45,432 nt of DNA from Planctomycetota bacterium (GCA_022564995.1 JADFKK010000018.1:1-45432); one strand, 5' to 3'; counted from the first letter of the stretch, positions 33,868-42,487 are shown. Translations and numbers: made by a program. The notes: generated by a model from the sequence alone, not told the origin.

Positions 33868-34087
33868 GGCTGGGGGTTGGAGGCTGGGGGTTGGAGGCTG
33901 GGGACTGGAGGCTGGAGGCTGGAGGCTGGAGGCTGGAGAACTGCTACGTCCGTTTACCCGAGCCCCCAGTCCCCAGTCCCCAGTCCCCAGTCCCCCAATC
34001 CCAAATCCCAAATCCCAAATCCCAAATCCCAAATCCCCAATCCCAAATCCCAAATCCCCAATCCCAAATCCCAAATCCCAAATCCCC
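33868..34087. repeat. Two heptanucleotide repeat arrays, G-rich then C-rich
   Basis: 33871-33940 is ten 7-bp units (TGGAGGC with variants TGGGGGT and TGGGGAC). 33964-34087 is seventeen or so units: four CCCCAGT, one 8-bp unit, then CCCAAAT with CCCCAAT interspersed. The two arrays are on opposite strand senses (G-rich then C-rich) and could partly pair. The units CCCCAGT and CCCCAAT look like the STRR heptamers of filamentous cyanobacteria. The array fills the gap upstream of the dnaJ-like gene. Confidence 0.95.
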
Positions 34088-34137
34088 TACCACGTGCGTG
34101 CTTGATGCTTTGGCCCATCCCCACGTACAATGAGCGG

Positions 34138-35082
34138 ATGGACGAGGATCATTACAAAACCCTGGGGATCTCGCGAAACGCTTCGGCGGCCGACATCCAG
34201 AAGGCATATCGGGAACTGGCGCGCAAGTACCATCCCGACCTGAACCCCGACGACAAGACGGCCAAAACGAAATTCCAACAGGTACAAACCGCCTTTGATG
34301 TGTTGAATGACTCGAAAAAGCGGGAAATGTACGACCGTTACGGCAGCGCATTTGAGTCGATGGGAGCCGGCGGACCGCGGGGCGACCCCAACGGTGGCCC
34401 AGCCGGGTTTGAGGACGTTGACTTCAGCCAGTTTTTCGGCGACAAGTTTCAGCACGACCCCTCCGGCGGTTTCGGCGATATTTTTAGCCAGTTTCGCCGC
34501 GCGGGTCGTGGGCGACGAGCCCGGCCGCAGCCGCCGCGCGGCGTCGATCTGCGCTATCCACTCGAAATTCCCTTTCAGACGGCGGTCACCGGCGGCGAGG
34601 TCCAAGTTACGGTGCGCCGCAACACCGGCAAGGTAGAAACCATCGCGGTCAAAATTCCCCAGGGCATCGGCGACGGCAAGAAGATTCGCTTGCGCGGTCA
34701 GGGCGAATCCCATCCGGCCGGCGGCCCGCGGGGAGACATCATCATCGAGGTCAAAGTCACGCCGCATCGCTACTTCAAGCGGCGCGGAAATCATCTCGAC
34801 GTGGTTGTGCCGGTCACGCTCGCCGAAGCCGCCTTGGGAGCCAAGATCGATCTGCCGACGCCGCAAGGTACGATCGCCCTCACTGTGCCCAAAGGCACTT
34901 CCAGCGGCGCGAAACTCCGCGTGAAAGGACACGGCGTTCACCCTCGTAACAGTGAGCCGGGCGATCTGCTCGCCGAGATTCAGATCGTGCTGCCCGACGA
35001 CCTGGACGAGCGGACCATCGAACTGATCCACGAATTTGAGCGGCATAACGAGCAGACGCCACGCAGCGACTTGAAGTGGTGA
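34138..35082 (+). CDS. DnaJ-type co-chaperone (CbpA-like)
   Basis: 314 residues. The N-terminal J domain has the HPD motif (YKTLGISRNASAADIQKAYRELARKYHPDLNPDD). A Gly/Phe-rich linker (GGPRGDPNGGPAGFEDVDF) and two C-terminal beta domains follow (GVDLRYPLEIPFQTAVTGGEVQV; VTLAEAALGAKIDLPTPQG). There is no zinc-finger region, so it is of the CbpA/type II class. It stimulates DnaK ATPase and delivers clients. The ATG at 34138 is the natural start; the open frame extends far upstream only through the heptad repeat. The stop overlaps a GTG of the next gene. Confidence 0.93.
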   Translation: MDEDHYKTLGISRNASAADIQKAYRELARKYHPDLNPDDKTAKTKFQQVQTAFDVLNDSKKREMYDRYGSAFESMGAGGPRGDPNGGPAGFEDVDFSQFFGDKFQHDPSGGFGDIFSQFRRAGRGRRARPQPPRGVDLRYPLEIPFQTAVTGGEVQVTVRRNTGKVETIAVKIPQGIGDGKKIRLRGQGESHPAGGPRGDIIIEVKVTPHRYFKRRGNHLDVVVPVTLAEAALGAKIDLPTPQGTIALTVPKGTSSGAKLRVKGHGVHPRNSEPGDLLAEIQIVLPDDLDERTIELIHEFERHNEQTPRSDLKW

Positions 35083-35096
35083 GCACCGAGACGGAG

Positions 35097-35459
35097 ATGT
35101 CCAACCAACGATTCCTGCAGAAATATCGAATCCGTCGCAATGCCGACTTTCAGCGGGTGTTTCGCCGCCGCCGCTCAGCCGCCGACGAGGTGATCGTGGT
35201 GCATGTGTGTGAAAACGATCTGCCCCACGCCCGGCTGGGGGCGGCCGTCTCGAAGAAAGTCGGCAATGCCGTCCGCCGCAATCGTTGGAAGCGGCTGCTC
35301 CGCGAGACGTTTCGCATCACGCGAGAAGACTTACCCGTAGGCGTCGATTTGGTCGTGGTGCCTCGCCGGGGAGTGCAGCCGAGTTTGTCCCAACTGCTCA
35401 CATCGCTGCGGAGCGTCGCCCGTCGTGCGGCCGCGCGGCTCAGCGAGAGGGGCCGATGA
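35097..35459 (+). CDS. rnpA: Ribonuclease P protein component
   Basis: 120 residues from the ATG at 35097. It supports the RNase P RNA in 5' maturation of tRNA. The family signature is clear: [20 protein letters not shown], then [22 protein letters not shown] (RNR motif) and [14 protein letters not shown] at 35079 overlaps the dnaJ-like stop (GTGA) and could be a coupled start. The usual neighbour rpmH is absent; instead a DnaJ-type gene is upstream. yidD follows with an ATGA overlap. Confidence 0.95.
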   Translation: MSNQRFLQKYRIRRNADFQRVFRRRRSAADEVIVVHVCENDLPHARLGAAVSKKVGNAVRRNRWKRLLRETFRITREDLPVGVDLVVVPRRGVQPSLSQLLTSLRSVARRAAARLSERGR

Positions 35460-35695
35460 AATTCCCCTGGGCCAGCATCGTCGGGCTGCCAAGCTGGTTG
35501 CTGATTGCGGCCGTGCGGCTCTATCAATTGCTGCTCAGCCCACTGATCGGGCGGACCTGCCGCTTTGATCCCAGTTGTAGTGCGTACTTTATTTTGTCGG
35601 TGCAGAAATACGGAGCCCTCCGCGGCGCGCTCCGCGGCCTTGCCCGCATCTGCCGCTGTCACCCATTTCATCCGGGCGGATACGATCCGCCGTAA
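35456..35695 (+). CDS. yidD: Membrane protein insertion efficiency factor YidD
   Basis: 79 residues. The start ATG at 35456 overlaps the rnpA stop. The signature [57 protein letters not shown] is complete, with the conserved Cys residues. YidD assists YidC-mediated membrane insertion. yidC, which normally follows, is not here: the next gene is convergent and starts 15 bases away from the yidD stop. Confidence 0.96.
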   Translation: MKFPWASIVGLPSWLLIAAVRLYQLLLSPLIGRTCRFDPSCSAYFILSVQKYGALRGALRGLARICRCHPFHPGGYDPP

Positions 35696-35709
35696 GGGCT
35701 CGATGCCTC

Positions 35710-36522
35710 TTACCGCGCCGCGTGCCGTGAGCTGCCGCCCAGCGAATGCGCCCTCCGCCACGCGGTGTCGCAGCGGCCCAGCAAAAAAACCATCAGGCCG
35801 CTGAGAATTACGACTAATCCACACCACAGGGTCACGCGGGCGTGTGGGCCGCTGATGTGAAGCAGGGTCGAGTCTCCCGGATCGGAAGAAAAGGAAATCG
35901 CCATGCCCGTTCCGTACGCGGTCGCCACACAGGTAAACACTCCCATCATCACCCGCAATGTGCTCCAGTCGGGCACCGTAAGCATCCAAATGATGTAGGC
36001 GAGTTGTAACGCCGAGAGGAAAACAACGGCGCTAACCCACAACCGGTCGCCGAAGCTGCCGATGTTGGCCAGCGCCGGCCAAAGACAAATGGCCGTTAGC
36101 ACCGCGAGCCCCGCCGCGAGCCAACGCACGGTCCGCACCCGCGCCAACTCCGGCCGATAACCGGGGCCCGAAGATATCCAGCGTGTCCAAAAGGCGTCGT
36201 TCTCGCGGGGCTCGTCCAGCGGCTCCGTTAGGCTCGTTTCGGCCGAAACCGCCGCTGGCGGATTTGCCAGCGTCTCTTGGCGTTCGGCCGCCAGCGGAAT
36301 CGGCGGCGGACTCGTCACCCGCTCCCCCCGCGGCTTCAGCGGCGGCGGCTTGGCGCTGCTGTTGTCTCTGCTTTTGCCGTCTTCTGTCGGCTCATTGGCA
36401 ACCACCAACACGCCGGGGATCGTCACGGTTTCCTGACACTTAGGACAGCGCGCCTTGTGGCCCGCGCGTTCCTCGGGCGCAGCAAGCTTATGGCCCGACG
36501 GACAACGAAAACGAATCGGCAT
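35710..36522 (-). CDS. Zinc-ribbon membrane protein of unknown function
   Basis: 270 residues from the ATG at 36522. The N-terminus is a zinc-ribbon-like unit (MPIRFRCPSGHKLAAPEERAGHKARCPKCQETVTIPG) with C-x2-GH and C-x2-C ligand pairs. A Pro/Ser/Glu-rich linker follows (about 45-125), then four predicted membrane helices (VRWLAAGLAVLTAICLWPAL, WVSAVVFLSALQLAYIIWML, VMMGVFTCVATAYGTGMAI, LWCGLVVILSGLMVFLLG). This layout recurs in planctomycetes, but I know no function. The first 45 or so codons and the upstream region are duplicated at 37716-37931. Confidence 0.75.
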   Translation of the reverse strand: MPIRFRCPSGHKLAAPEERAGHKARCPKCQETVTIPGVLVVANEPTEDGKSRDNSSAKPPPLKPRGERVTSPPPIPLAAERQETLANPPAAVSAETSLTEPLDEPRENDAFWTRWISSGPGYRPELARVRTVRWLAAGLAVLTAICLWPALANIGSFGDRLWVSAVVFLSALQLAYIIWMLTVPDWSTLRVMMGVFTCVATAYGTGMAISFSSDPGDSTLLHISGPHARVTLWCGLVVILSGLMVFLLGRCDTAWRRAHSLGGSSRHAAR

Positions 36523-36602
36523 GGCAGACGACCAAGGCAAGAGCCAGCAACAGCGACCTCAGTGCTCCAGTGTGCCCTGCCGGAATGCGCGGGTCAAGCG
36601 CC
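36389..36602. repeat. Direct repeat, partner 37716-37931
   Basis: About 215 bases covering the first codons of the zinc-ribbon gene and its upstream region are repeated, at roughly 80% identity by eye, at 37716-37931 in the same orientation. The LamG-like PEP-CTERM gene sits between the copies. Upstream of the first copy's start an inverted repeat (GGAATGCG...GTCAAGCG at 36582-36600 with 36617-36632) lies at the repeat edge. Confidence 0.85.
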
Positions 36603-36760
36603 GCGGGTCGTGATACCGCTTGACCGCATTCCAACCACACAGCAACATTCTGCGCAGGCACTTCGAGAGTTTTCGGGATCAGATCGATTTTAGTGGTTGA
36701 CACCACCTCCTAGTGGTTTAGGATCAGGATTGCTCGGTTTCTATCATTTGCCCCGGCATA

Positions 36761-36775
36761 TAACGGATTCCGTTA
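36761..36775. promoter_or_regulatory. Operator-like 7-1-7 dyad
   Basis: TAACGGA-T-TCCGTTA is a perfect dyad 30 bases before the ATG of the LamG-like PEP-CTERM gene and close to its ribosome binding site. A repressor site or RNA structure are both possible. Confidence 0.4.
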
Positions 36776-36805
36776 GTGAACTCATTGCACGAGAGGAGAT
36801 TGTAA

Positions 36806-37657
36806 ATGCAACGGTTCCATCTCTCTCTGACTGCCGCGTTGGCTTGCGTTGTGGCAATCGTCGATGCTCCACTTCACGCGGCGTTGATCGTGAATTTCGA
36901 CGCCGATTCTTATGCGTCGACCGGCCCGGCGGGGAACTGGACGGACAGCGTTGACGGCAGTACTGCATTGGTCGTGGGTGAGCCGCACGTCGTGAAAGAC
37001 TTTGTTGGGTTTCGGTATGTGAAGTTCGACGGGGACGACCACTTTGATGCCATCGAACCGATTGCCGGCCTGAATCAGTGGTCGCAAACCGTGGTGTTCC
37101 GCACCGATTCGACTGGTGCGAACGGCCAAGACGATTTCTGGAGAAACTCGGGTCTGCTTGGCATTGATCTCGCCGGTAGTAGCCGTGGCGACTGGAGCGT
37201 TGGCATCCAGGTCACCGAAGAAATCAACTCGGGTTGGGGAAACCCCGACAGGGGAACCGGTGGAGCCTTTGTGGGGAATAGTTGGGTCATTGCCACCGCG
37301 TGGATGGACTGGGTCAACAACGACGGCAGGATTTATCTATCGAGCATGGCCATCGACGGCCACTTTCACATCGGGGCCGACGAGGTCGCCCAACGCAACG
37401 ACATGGGCAACGGCACAGGCGGCGTCGAGGTGAACAACTTTGGATTGGGTTATATTCTCGGTGCAAATACTCACTTCAGGGGCGACATCGCAGATATTCA
37501 GATTCACGATACGTTGATGACAAAGGGCGAGATTTTTGATCTGCACCTCCAGTTGGCATCGCAGTTCGTACCGGAACCCGCTTCGGTTGCCCTGTTTTTG
37601 ACAGGACTCCTCAGTCTGCTGGGTTTCTCTTTGCGGTGTCGGCGGAAACTCCGGTGA
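36806..37657 (+). CDS. PEP-CTERM protein with LamG/concanavalin-like domain
   Basis: 283 residues. The ATG at 36806 follows GAGAGGAGA, and the signal peptide is MQRFHLSLTAALACVVAIVDAPLHA. The mature part is a jelly-roll of LamG type (YVKFDGDDHFDAIEPIAGLNQWSQTVVFRTDS, then YILGANTHFRGDIADIQIHDTLMTKGEIFDLHLQLASQF), commonly glycan-binding. The C-terminus (VPEPASVALFLTGLLSLLGFSLRCRRKLR) is a PEP-CTERM signal with an unusual CRRK tail. The gene lies between two direct repeats of a zinc-ribbon gene, and its 3' end abuts the truncated copy, which suggests it arrived by insertion or duplication. Confidence 0.85.
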   Translation: MQRFHLSLTAALACVVAIVDAPLHAALIVNFDADSYASTGPAGNWTDSVDGSTALVVGEPHVVKDFVGFRYVKFDGDDHFDAIEPIAGLNQWSQTVVFRTDSTGANGQDDFWRNSGLLGIDLAGSSRGDWSVGIQVTEEINSGWGNPDRGTGGAFVGNSWVIATAWMDWVNNDGRIYLSSMAIDGHFHIGADEVAQRNDMGNGTGGVEVNNFGLGYILGANTHFRGDIADIQIHDTLMTKGEIFDLHLQLASQFVPEPASVALFLTGLLSLLGFSLRCRRKLR

Positions 37658-37849
37658 ACGCGTCGGCTTCGCGCTCGGTTTCTTCGCTTTGCCCTTCGGC
37701 GGCTTGTCCGCCGCCGGCTCATTGGCCACGACCAACACGCCGGGGATCGTCACCATCTGCTGGCATTCGGGGCAGCGAGCCTTGTGGCCCGCGCGCTGTT
37801 CAGACGCAGCAAGCTTGTGACCCGACGGACAACGAAAACGAATCGGCAT
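37658..37849 (-). pseudogene. Truncated duplicate of the zinc-ribbon gene
   Basis: From the ATG at 37849: MPIRFRCPSGHKLAASEQRAGHKARCPECQQMVTIPGVLVVANEP, nearly the same as the 36522 gene, then a Lys/Pro linker. After about 64 codons the homology ends exactly where the LamG-like gene's stop codon lies. The frame runs on antisense through that gene to 37337 without meaning. Membrane helices are lost. It may be transcribed from the duplicated upstream region. Confidence 0.75.
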
Positions 37850-37963
37850 GGCAGACGACCAAGGCAAGACACCCCTCAGCAGCGACCTCAACGCTCTAGT
37901 GTGTCTCGCCACGAAACATGGGTCAAGCGCCACCGACCGACAGGCATCCTGCCGGTCGATCGT

Positions 37964-40165
37964 CTACTCGTCGACATACACGCGCGTGCTCTCTTCCTTG
38001 GTGACTGGTGTGGTCATCTCGGCCGTTTGCAGTTGCACGCGAATCCGCAGATCGCCGGGCCGGACACCCTTGGCGCGGATGCGATAGGTCGTATCGGCCT
38101 TGGGGGCCAGTCGCGGCAGCGCTTGGAAAGTCACGCGCTGCCCCTCGATGACGCCGCGCGTCGGGCCGTCGGTCGAGATGGGCGTAATCCCGTCCGGCAA
38201 GACGGCGACCACCACGATGTCGATCGACGCCTTCGAGCCTTGATTGACGACCCGCACCTCGTAGGTCGTCTCTTCGCCGACTTCGATCGGATCGTTGACG
38301 TCGGCCACCTCGAACAAGATGGCGGCCAGCCCTTCGACCCGAGTCGTCTGTTCGGCCGAGGCGGACAGCCCTTGGTCAGACTTCGTCTCGACCCGTAGCT
38401 TATGCGACCCGGCCTCGACCGGCAGCGCGACTAGTGTGACCGTGCCCGATTCGTTGGGCGGTAGCTCTTCCAGGCTCCAGTAAACGGTGTGCGTGGCCGC
38501 ATCGTACGAGCCGGCGTTGTTCGCCTTGACGAACTTGAGGCCCTTGGGAAGCCGCGTCAACAGTTCGACGTTTTTGGCCGTGGCGGTGCCGGGGTTCGAC
38601 AGCGTCACGGTGTAAGTGGCCCGCCGTTCCAAGTAACGTCGTTTCGGACCGTCGACCGAAACGGCCAGCGCCGGGGCGACGATCTCGAACTTGGTAATCG
38701 CCTCGGCGGTCAAATCGCCGTCACCCTGGACCGTGAGCGTATTGGTGACAGCACCGGCCTGCACGGTCGATAGCACCAGCTCGATTTCGCGAACCTCACC
38801 GGGGGTCAGCGTGCCGACGTCGAACTCCAACTGGTTACCGGCCGGGTGCTTTAGCGCCGCCGGCACGTTCTGACTCAGCACGACGCCGGTCGCGGTTCCG
38901 CTGCCGGTGTTGGACATCTTGATCTTGAGCGTCACGCCGTCGCCGATCATCACCTTGCGCGGCGCAGAGACCTGGATCGATAGTTGCGGCTTGGTGGCCG
39001 TGGTGCGTGCCGAGGCCTCGCTGCGGAATACGACCGAAGCGACGCTGCCGATCTCGCCCTCGACGATCGGCGTCAGTTGCATTTGCACCTTGACCTGCTC
39101 GCCCGGCTGGAGCGCGCCGATCAACCAGATCAAGGTTCCTCCAGGCCCCCGCGTCGCCTGGGGCGTGGTGCTTATCAGCCTGGTGCCCTTGGGCACCGTG
39201 TCGTGGATCTCGACGCCGGCCACCGCTGTCTTGCCGGAATTACGGACCGAAACCTCAAAGGTGGCCGGCTTGCCGACCTGTACTTCGCTGGGAGCCGACT
39301 TGAGCACCGTCAAGCTGGGCGTTTGCGAGCCTTCGAGCTGTTTGTCGCCGGGTGTGCCGGTTCCGTCCTCTTCGCGAGCAGGAGTTGTCGCGGCCGGAGC
39401 GATCGTGTCGGGAAATCGTCGCTTCTCACCGCCGCCGGATCGCGACGTGCTCAGCGGTCGAGCGTCTTCGACCACCTGAAATCTGCCGGCCGGAGGTGTC
39501 TTGGTGTCGGCGCGGTCCGTCGCATCGTCGATCGGCAAGGTTGGTCCGCCCGCTGCCAACACAGTGGCGCGCGAGCCGTCGATCGGGTCGGAATTTCGCG
39601 CCCGGGAGAAGCGGTCGTCGGGGCGAATCTCTGCGTTGCCGAGATTAGCATCATGATTCAGCGGTGCCGGATCGGCCGATTGGTATCCGCCATCGTCCTG
39701 AGCCAGGGCAGCATCAAGGCGTGGGCCGCTGCCGGCCGGTATCTCGCCGCCAAAATGGTCTTGGCGAAAGTTCGCGTCGAGGCCGGGCTGGCCCATCAGG
39801 TCGGTCGCGGCGGCCGGACGGCTCGAAAACCGATCGTTGCTATCGCGAGGGCTCTGCCGCTCCTGACTGTCGAGCTGCGTGGTCTCGTCTTGAGCGTCGA
39901 ACCGCTGGGAAGGTGCCTTGCCGTCGTTCGGAAAACTCGAAAACAGCTCGGCTCGATCAGCCGACAGCGAGGCCGCTGGCTCGCCGATTCCGCCCGTTGG
40001 CGAAAGGGCCCCGTCCGTTGGCAACACGGCGCTGGCGGCGGGTGGAGTGACGGCCGCTGTGTCGTCCTGTGGATCTTCGATTTCCCTTTGTGCATGGGCG
40101 ATCGCGATCAGTCCCAACACAATGACCCCAGCCAGGGCCGACAGACGAATGAGAATGCGTTTCAT
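37964..40165 (-). CDS. Surface protein with DUF11-type repeats
   Basis: 733 residues from the ATG at 40165, with signal peptide MKRILIRLSALAGVIVLGLIAIAHAQ. Residues about 20-280 are low-complexity, Asp/Pro/Ala-rich. The rest is at least four DUF11/OmcB-like beta-sandwich repeats, each with a strand set of the type LTVLKSAPSEVQVGKPATFEVSVRNSGKTAVAGVEIHDTVPKGT, repeated near 390 (SAPRKVMIGDGVTLKIKMSNTG), 510 (VDGPKRRYLERRATYTVTLSNPGTA) and 630 (VADVNDPIEVGEETTYEVRVVNQG). Such repeats build cell-surface or outer-envelope proteins. No sorting tail or Cys-rich spacer is visible. Probably a structural envelope protein. Confidence 0.85.
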   Translation of the reverse strand: MKRILIRLSALAGVIVLGLIAIAHAQREIEDPQDDTAAVTPPAASAVLPTDGALSPTGGIGEPAASLSADRAELFSSFPNDGKAPSQRFDAQDETTQLDSQERQSPRDSNDRFSSRPAAATDLMGQPGLDANFRQDHFGGEIPAGSGPRLDAALAQDDGGYQSADPAPLNHDANLGNAEIRPDDRFSRARNSDPIDGSRATVLAAGGPTLPIDDATDRADTKTPPAGRFQVVEDARPLSTSRSGGGEKRRFPDTIAPAATTPAREEDGTGTPGDKQLEGSQTPSLTVLKSAPSEVQVGKPATFEVSVRNSGKTAVAGVEIHDTVPKGTRLISTTPQATRGPGGTLIWLIGALQPGEQVKVQMQLTPIVEGEIGSVASVVFRSEASARTTATKPQLSIQVSAPRKVMIGDGVTLKIKMSNTGSGTATGVVLSQNVPAALKHPAGNQLEFDVGTLTPGEVREIELVLSTVQAGAVTNTLTVQGDGDLTAEAITKFEIVAPALAVSVDGPKRRYLERRATYTVTLSNPGTATAKNVELLTRLPKGLKFVKANNAGSYDAATHTVYWSLEELPPNESGTVTLVALPVEAGSHKLRVETKSDQGLSASAEQTTRVEGLAAILFEVADVNDPIEVGEETTYEVRVVNQGSKASIDIVVVAVLPDGITPISTDGPTRGVIEGQRVTFQALPRLAPKADTTYRIRAKGVRPGDLRIRVQLQTAEMTTPVTKEESTRVYVDE

Positions 40166-40339
40166 GGGGCTACCGTTCCGCGAAAAGAGAGCATGGGCGT
40201 TAATCACCGGCCTCCCACCGTCGCTTCAGACCGAGCGACAAAGACAAGACAAAAGAAGCCGCGGGGGGGTAAATACCAAGATCCCACAAATCGCGGAAGG
40301 CCAATTTCGCGGCGACCCGGACAAAGCCTACAGCATGAC

Positions 40340-41029
40340 CTACGCGGCGCGTCGTCGCCGTCGCCGGAGGAGGCCCAAGCTGAGTATGGCGATCATCGCA
40401 AGCAGCATCGTCGACGGCTCCGGAATCTCCTCGGCACCCAAAACGGCCTCGGGCGATCCGGCCGGTCCGGGTCCGGTCCAATCGGCCAACAGGACGGTCA
40501 GATCCTCGAAGTTGACCGGGGTGGTGGTCGGATTGACGAGGTTGCCCCGGGTCGCGTTGACGTGCCTATTCCAGTTCGCCAGCAACACGGTCAGATCCTC
40601 AAAATCGACGAAGCCGTTGTTGGTCAGGTCGGAGCCCCGAGCGGCAGCGATCGTGAAGCTGGCGTCGCTGACGCCGTAATAGTCGGTTCCGCTGTTGTCC
40701 ATGCGGACGCGCGCCCAGGTATCGTCCGAGCGGATGTCGGGGATCGTCCAATCGTAGCTGTGCCGACTCCCGACGGCGCCGCTGCCCGGCGGAAGGTTGT
40801 TGGCGACATTGATCCACGGGCCATTGCTGCTGGTGGTCGAGTACCACAGATCCCAGTTCTGTAAGTTGTGGGCGATCTCAATCTCCCACCTGACGGTGAA
40901 CACGCTGCCCGCTTCGAGCACCTCGGCGCCGTTGGGGGCGAACAGGTCAACGTGAGCCACCGCCGGACGGGCCATCGCAAGCCCGACGGCGATCAGGCCA
41001 CAACAGATCCAAAACCGGATGGCGCGCAT
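40340..41029 (-). CDS. PEP-CTERM protein with dockerin-like repeats
   Basis: 229 residues. The ATG at 41029 has GGGGAG upstream. A signal peptide (MRAIRFWICCGLIAVGLAMA) leads to an Ig-like region with LFAPNGAEVLEAGSVFTVRWE. Two dockerin-like duplicated motifs then follow (TNNGFVDFEDLTVLLANWN and NFEDLTVLLADW), with Asp/Asn at calcium positions. The end is EIPEPSTMLLAMIAILSLGLLRRRRRRAA. Dockerin-type repeats next to PEP-CTERM are frequent in planctomycetes; a cohesin partner is not known. Confidence 0.9.
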   Translation of the reverse strand: MRAIRFWICCGLIAVGLAMARPAVAHVDLFAPNGAEVLEAGSVFTVRWEIEIAHNLQNWDLWYSTTSSNGPWINVANNLPPGSGAVGSRHSYDWTIPDIRSDDTWARVRMDNSGTDYYGVSDASFTIAAARGSDLTNNGFVDFEDLTVLLANWNRHVNATRGNLVNPTTTPVNFEDLTVLLADWTGPGPAGSPEAVLGAEEIPEPSTMLLAMIAILSLGLLRRRRRRAA

Positions 41030-41159
41030 GTCGGGCTCCCCGTGAAGGCACGAAACAGAGTCTACATTACAACCGCCATTCTATCGATTCAGGTCGAGGA
41101 ATTCAACAAGATCGACGGAGCAATTCCGCCAGGACGTGGCCGAATGGTTCAACGGCGAA

Positions 41160-41430
41160 TTGGCCCTACTGCTTCACACACAGCCCGACGTTCGACATCG
41201 TCGACGAGTTCTTCGTCGGGGACTTGCGGCAAGACAGCAATGTTTCCAGCGTCGACGTACCCGAGGTGATGTTTTTCGATCGCGTCTTGACCGACGACGA
41301 ACTTCGCGGGGTCGAGGAGTATCTCGACTTCAGATACTTCAATCCAATCCCGGAGCCGTCGACGCTGCTGCTCGCGCTGATGGCTGCGTTGGGCGGGTGC
41401 TGCTGGAGGCGGAGGAGAATGGACCGGTGA
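41160..41430 (+). pseudogene. Remnant of a LamG-like PEP-CTERM gene
   Basis: In the frame ending at 41430: WPYCFTHSPTFDIVDEFFVGDLRQDSN, VPEVMFFDRVLTDDELRGVEEYLDFRYF, IPEPSTLLLALMAALGGCCWRRRRMDR. This is the end of a LamG/concanavalin fold (DRVLTDDEL...EEYLDFRYF) followed by the sorting signal. Nothing upstream of about 41100 continues the domain and no start or signal peptide is found, so the 5' part is missing. Confidence 0.7.
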
Positions 41431-41557
41431 TTTTGCCGAGCCCGTCAATGTTCCTGCGGTGGTATCGCGGTTTTCGCGGAGAATTGTCCGCCCGACCGCA
41501 CCCTATAGGGGGTTCAGTGAGGGATCGATAAAATTATTATAACTTGGTGTTTTTTTA

Positions 41558-41586
41558 TTGCGTCGTTTCATCCCTGGATCTATAAT
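41558..41586 (+). promoter_or_regulatory. Promoter for the 41696 PEP-CTERM gene
   Basis: TTGCGT (41558-41563), an exactly 17-bp spacer and TATAAT (41581-41586). It would give a leader of about 105 bases before the GTG start. A good sigma-70-type match. Confidence 0.6.
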
Positions 41587-41695
41587 GACACAAACCGGCG
41601 ATCTGGCTGTCCGCCCAGACCGCTCGTATTGTGATCTTTTGGTTGCCTTTTCAAACGTCTGTTCAGCGCGCCATTTCGGCACAGGGGGTAGCAAA

Positions 41696-42370
41696 GTGAA
41701 ACGATCCATTTTCAATCGAAATCCTGTCGTGTCGCTTCTTGTGGTTTTGAGCATCGTTCTGCTCGGGAATTTCTCGGTCCACGCCGAACCGATTCCGATC
41801 GGTGCCGGCACTGGAATCCCGCTGGACGAATTGGATACCACCGGCGGCGGTCCGCGAACCAACGTCGACCTGAGTTCGCCCGTCGACCTCGTCGCCGGAT
41901 TTTATCAGGCAACGGAGTTTTCGTTCGCCGCGGGCCGGGCTGGCCAGGCAACGCCGTTTCTGGCCGTTTCGACGGGGCCGCAGACCTACAAAGTGATTGC
42001 CTTGGGTGACAACGCGGTCTTTGACGCTGCCGCTACTACAACGGTGCCTTTTGGCGGAACCGATGTTTTCAGCTTGGATGCAACCACCACGGTCTTCGCC
42101 GGCATCATCAATCCACCGGGAAGCGTTGACAACCCGATCTGGCTCGACAACGGCGCGGGCGCAACCGATCACGACAACGCCGATCTTAGCCCGATTACCG
42201 CGGTGGGCGACGTCGTAGATGGGTTCAGCCACGCGAATCTGGGGCGAACGTACGCCTTTAGCATCACCGTCGATGACGCCATTCCCGAGCCGTCCAGCTT
42301 GCTGCTGGCGAGCATCGCTTTTGCCAGCCTTGGCTGCTGCGCGTTGAGACGACGACGGCGAGCGGCATAA
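41696..42370 (+). CDS. PEP-CTERM secreted protein
   Basis: 224 residues from a GTG at 41696, preceded by AGGGGG. The signal peptide is VKRSIFNRNPVVSLLVVLSIVLLGNFSVHAEP. The mature region is Thr/Asp/Gly-rich (FLAVSTGPQTYKVIALGDNAVFDA; WLDNGAGATDHDN) and ends HANLGRTYAFSITVDD before AIPEPSSLLLASIAFASLGCCALRRRRRAA. The order of blocks, especially LGRTYAFS, matches the proteins at 13450 and 19882, so it belongs to the same paralogous family. A longer ATG start at 41558 overlaps the promoter and is unlikely. Confidence 0.88.
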   Translation: MKRSIFNRNPVVSLLVVLSIVLLGNFSVHAEPIPIGAGTGIPLDELDTTGGGPRTNVDLSSPVDLVAGFYQATEFSFAAGRAGQATPFLAVSTGPQTYKVIALGDNAVFDAAATTTVPFGGTDVFSLDATTTVFAGIINPPGSVDNPIWLDNGAGATDHDNADLSPITAVGDVVDGFSHANLGRTYAFSITVDDAIPEPSSLLLASIAFASLGCCALRRRRRAA

Positions 42371-42487
42371 GGAATTCTGCCGGGTATCGGAGCCGGTAGC
42401 TGGATCGCACGAATTCAGATCGGTTCGATTGGGCCGAATTCTTGCAAATTCAGCTACGATGCGTGATGCTCCGCCGGGCAACCGCTG

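Larger units (their letters stand above)
41030..41695. other. Region between two PEP-CTERM genes, with a remnant
   Basis: Holds a PEP-CTERM/LamG remnant (41136-41430) and the promoter of the next gene (41558-41586). The rest is unassigned. Confidence 0.6.

Noticed and set aside
38984..40864. A 626-codon plus-strand open frame
   Set aside because: It is antisense to the DUF11-repeat protein, has no family sequence and is made of Arg/Gly/Ala codons typical of shadow frames in GC-rich DNA.
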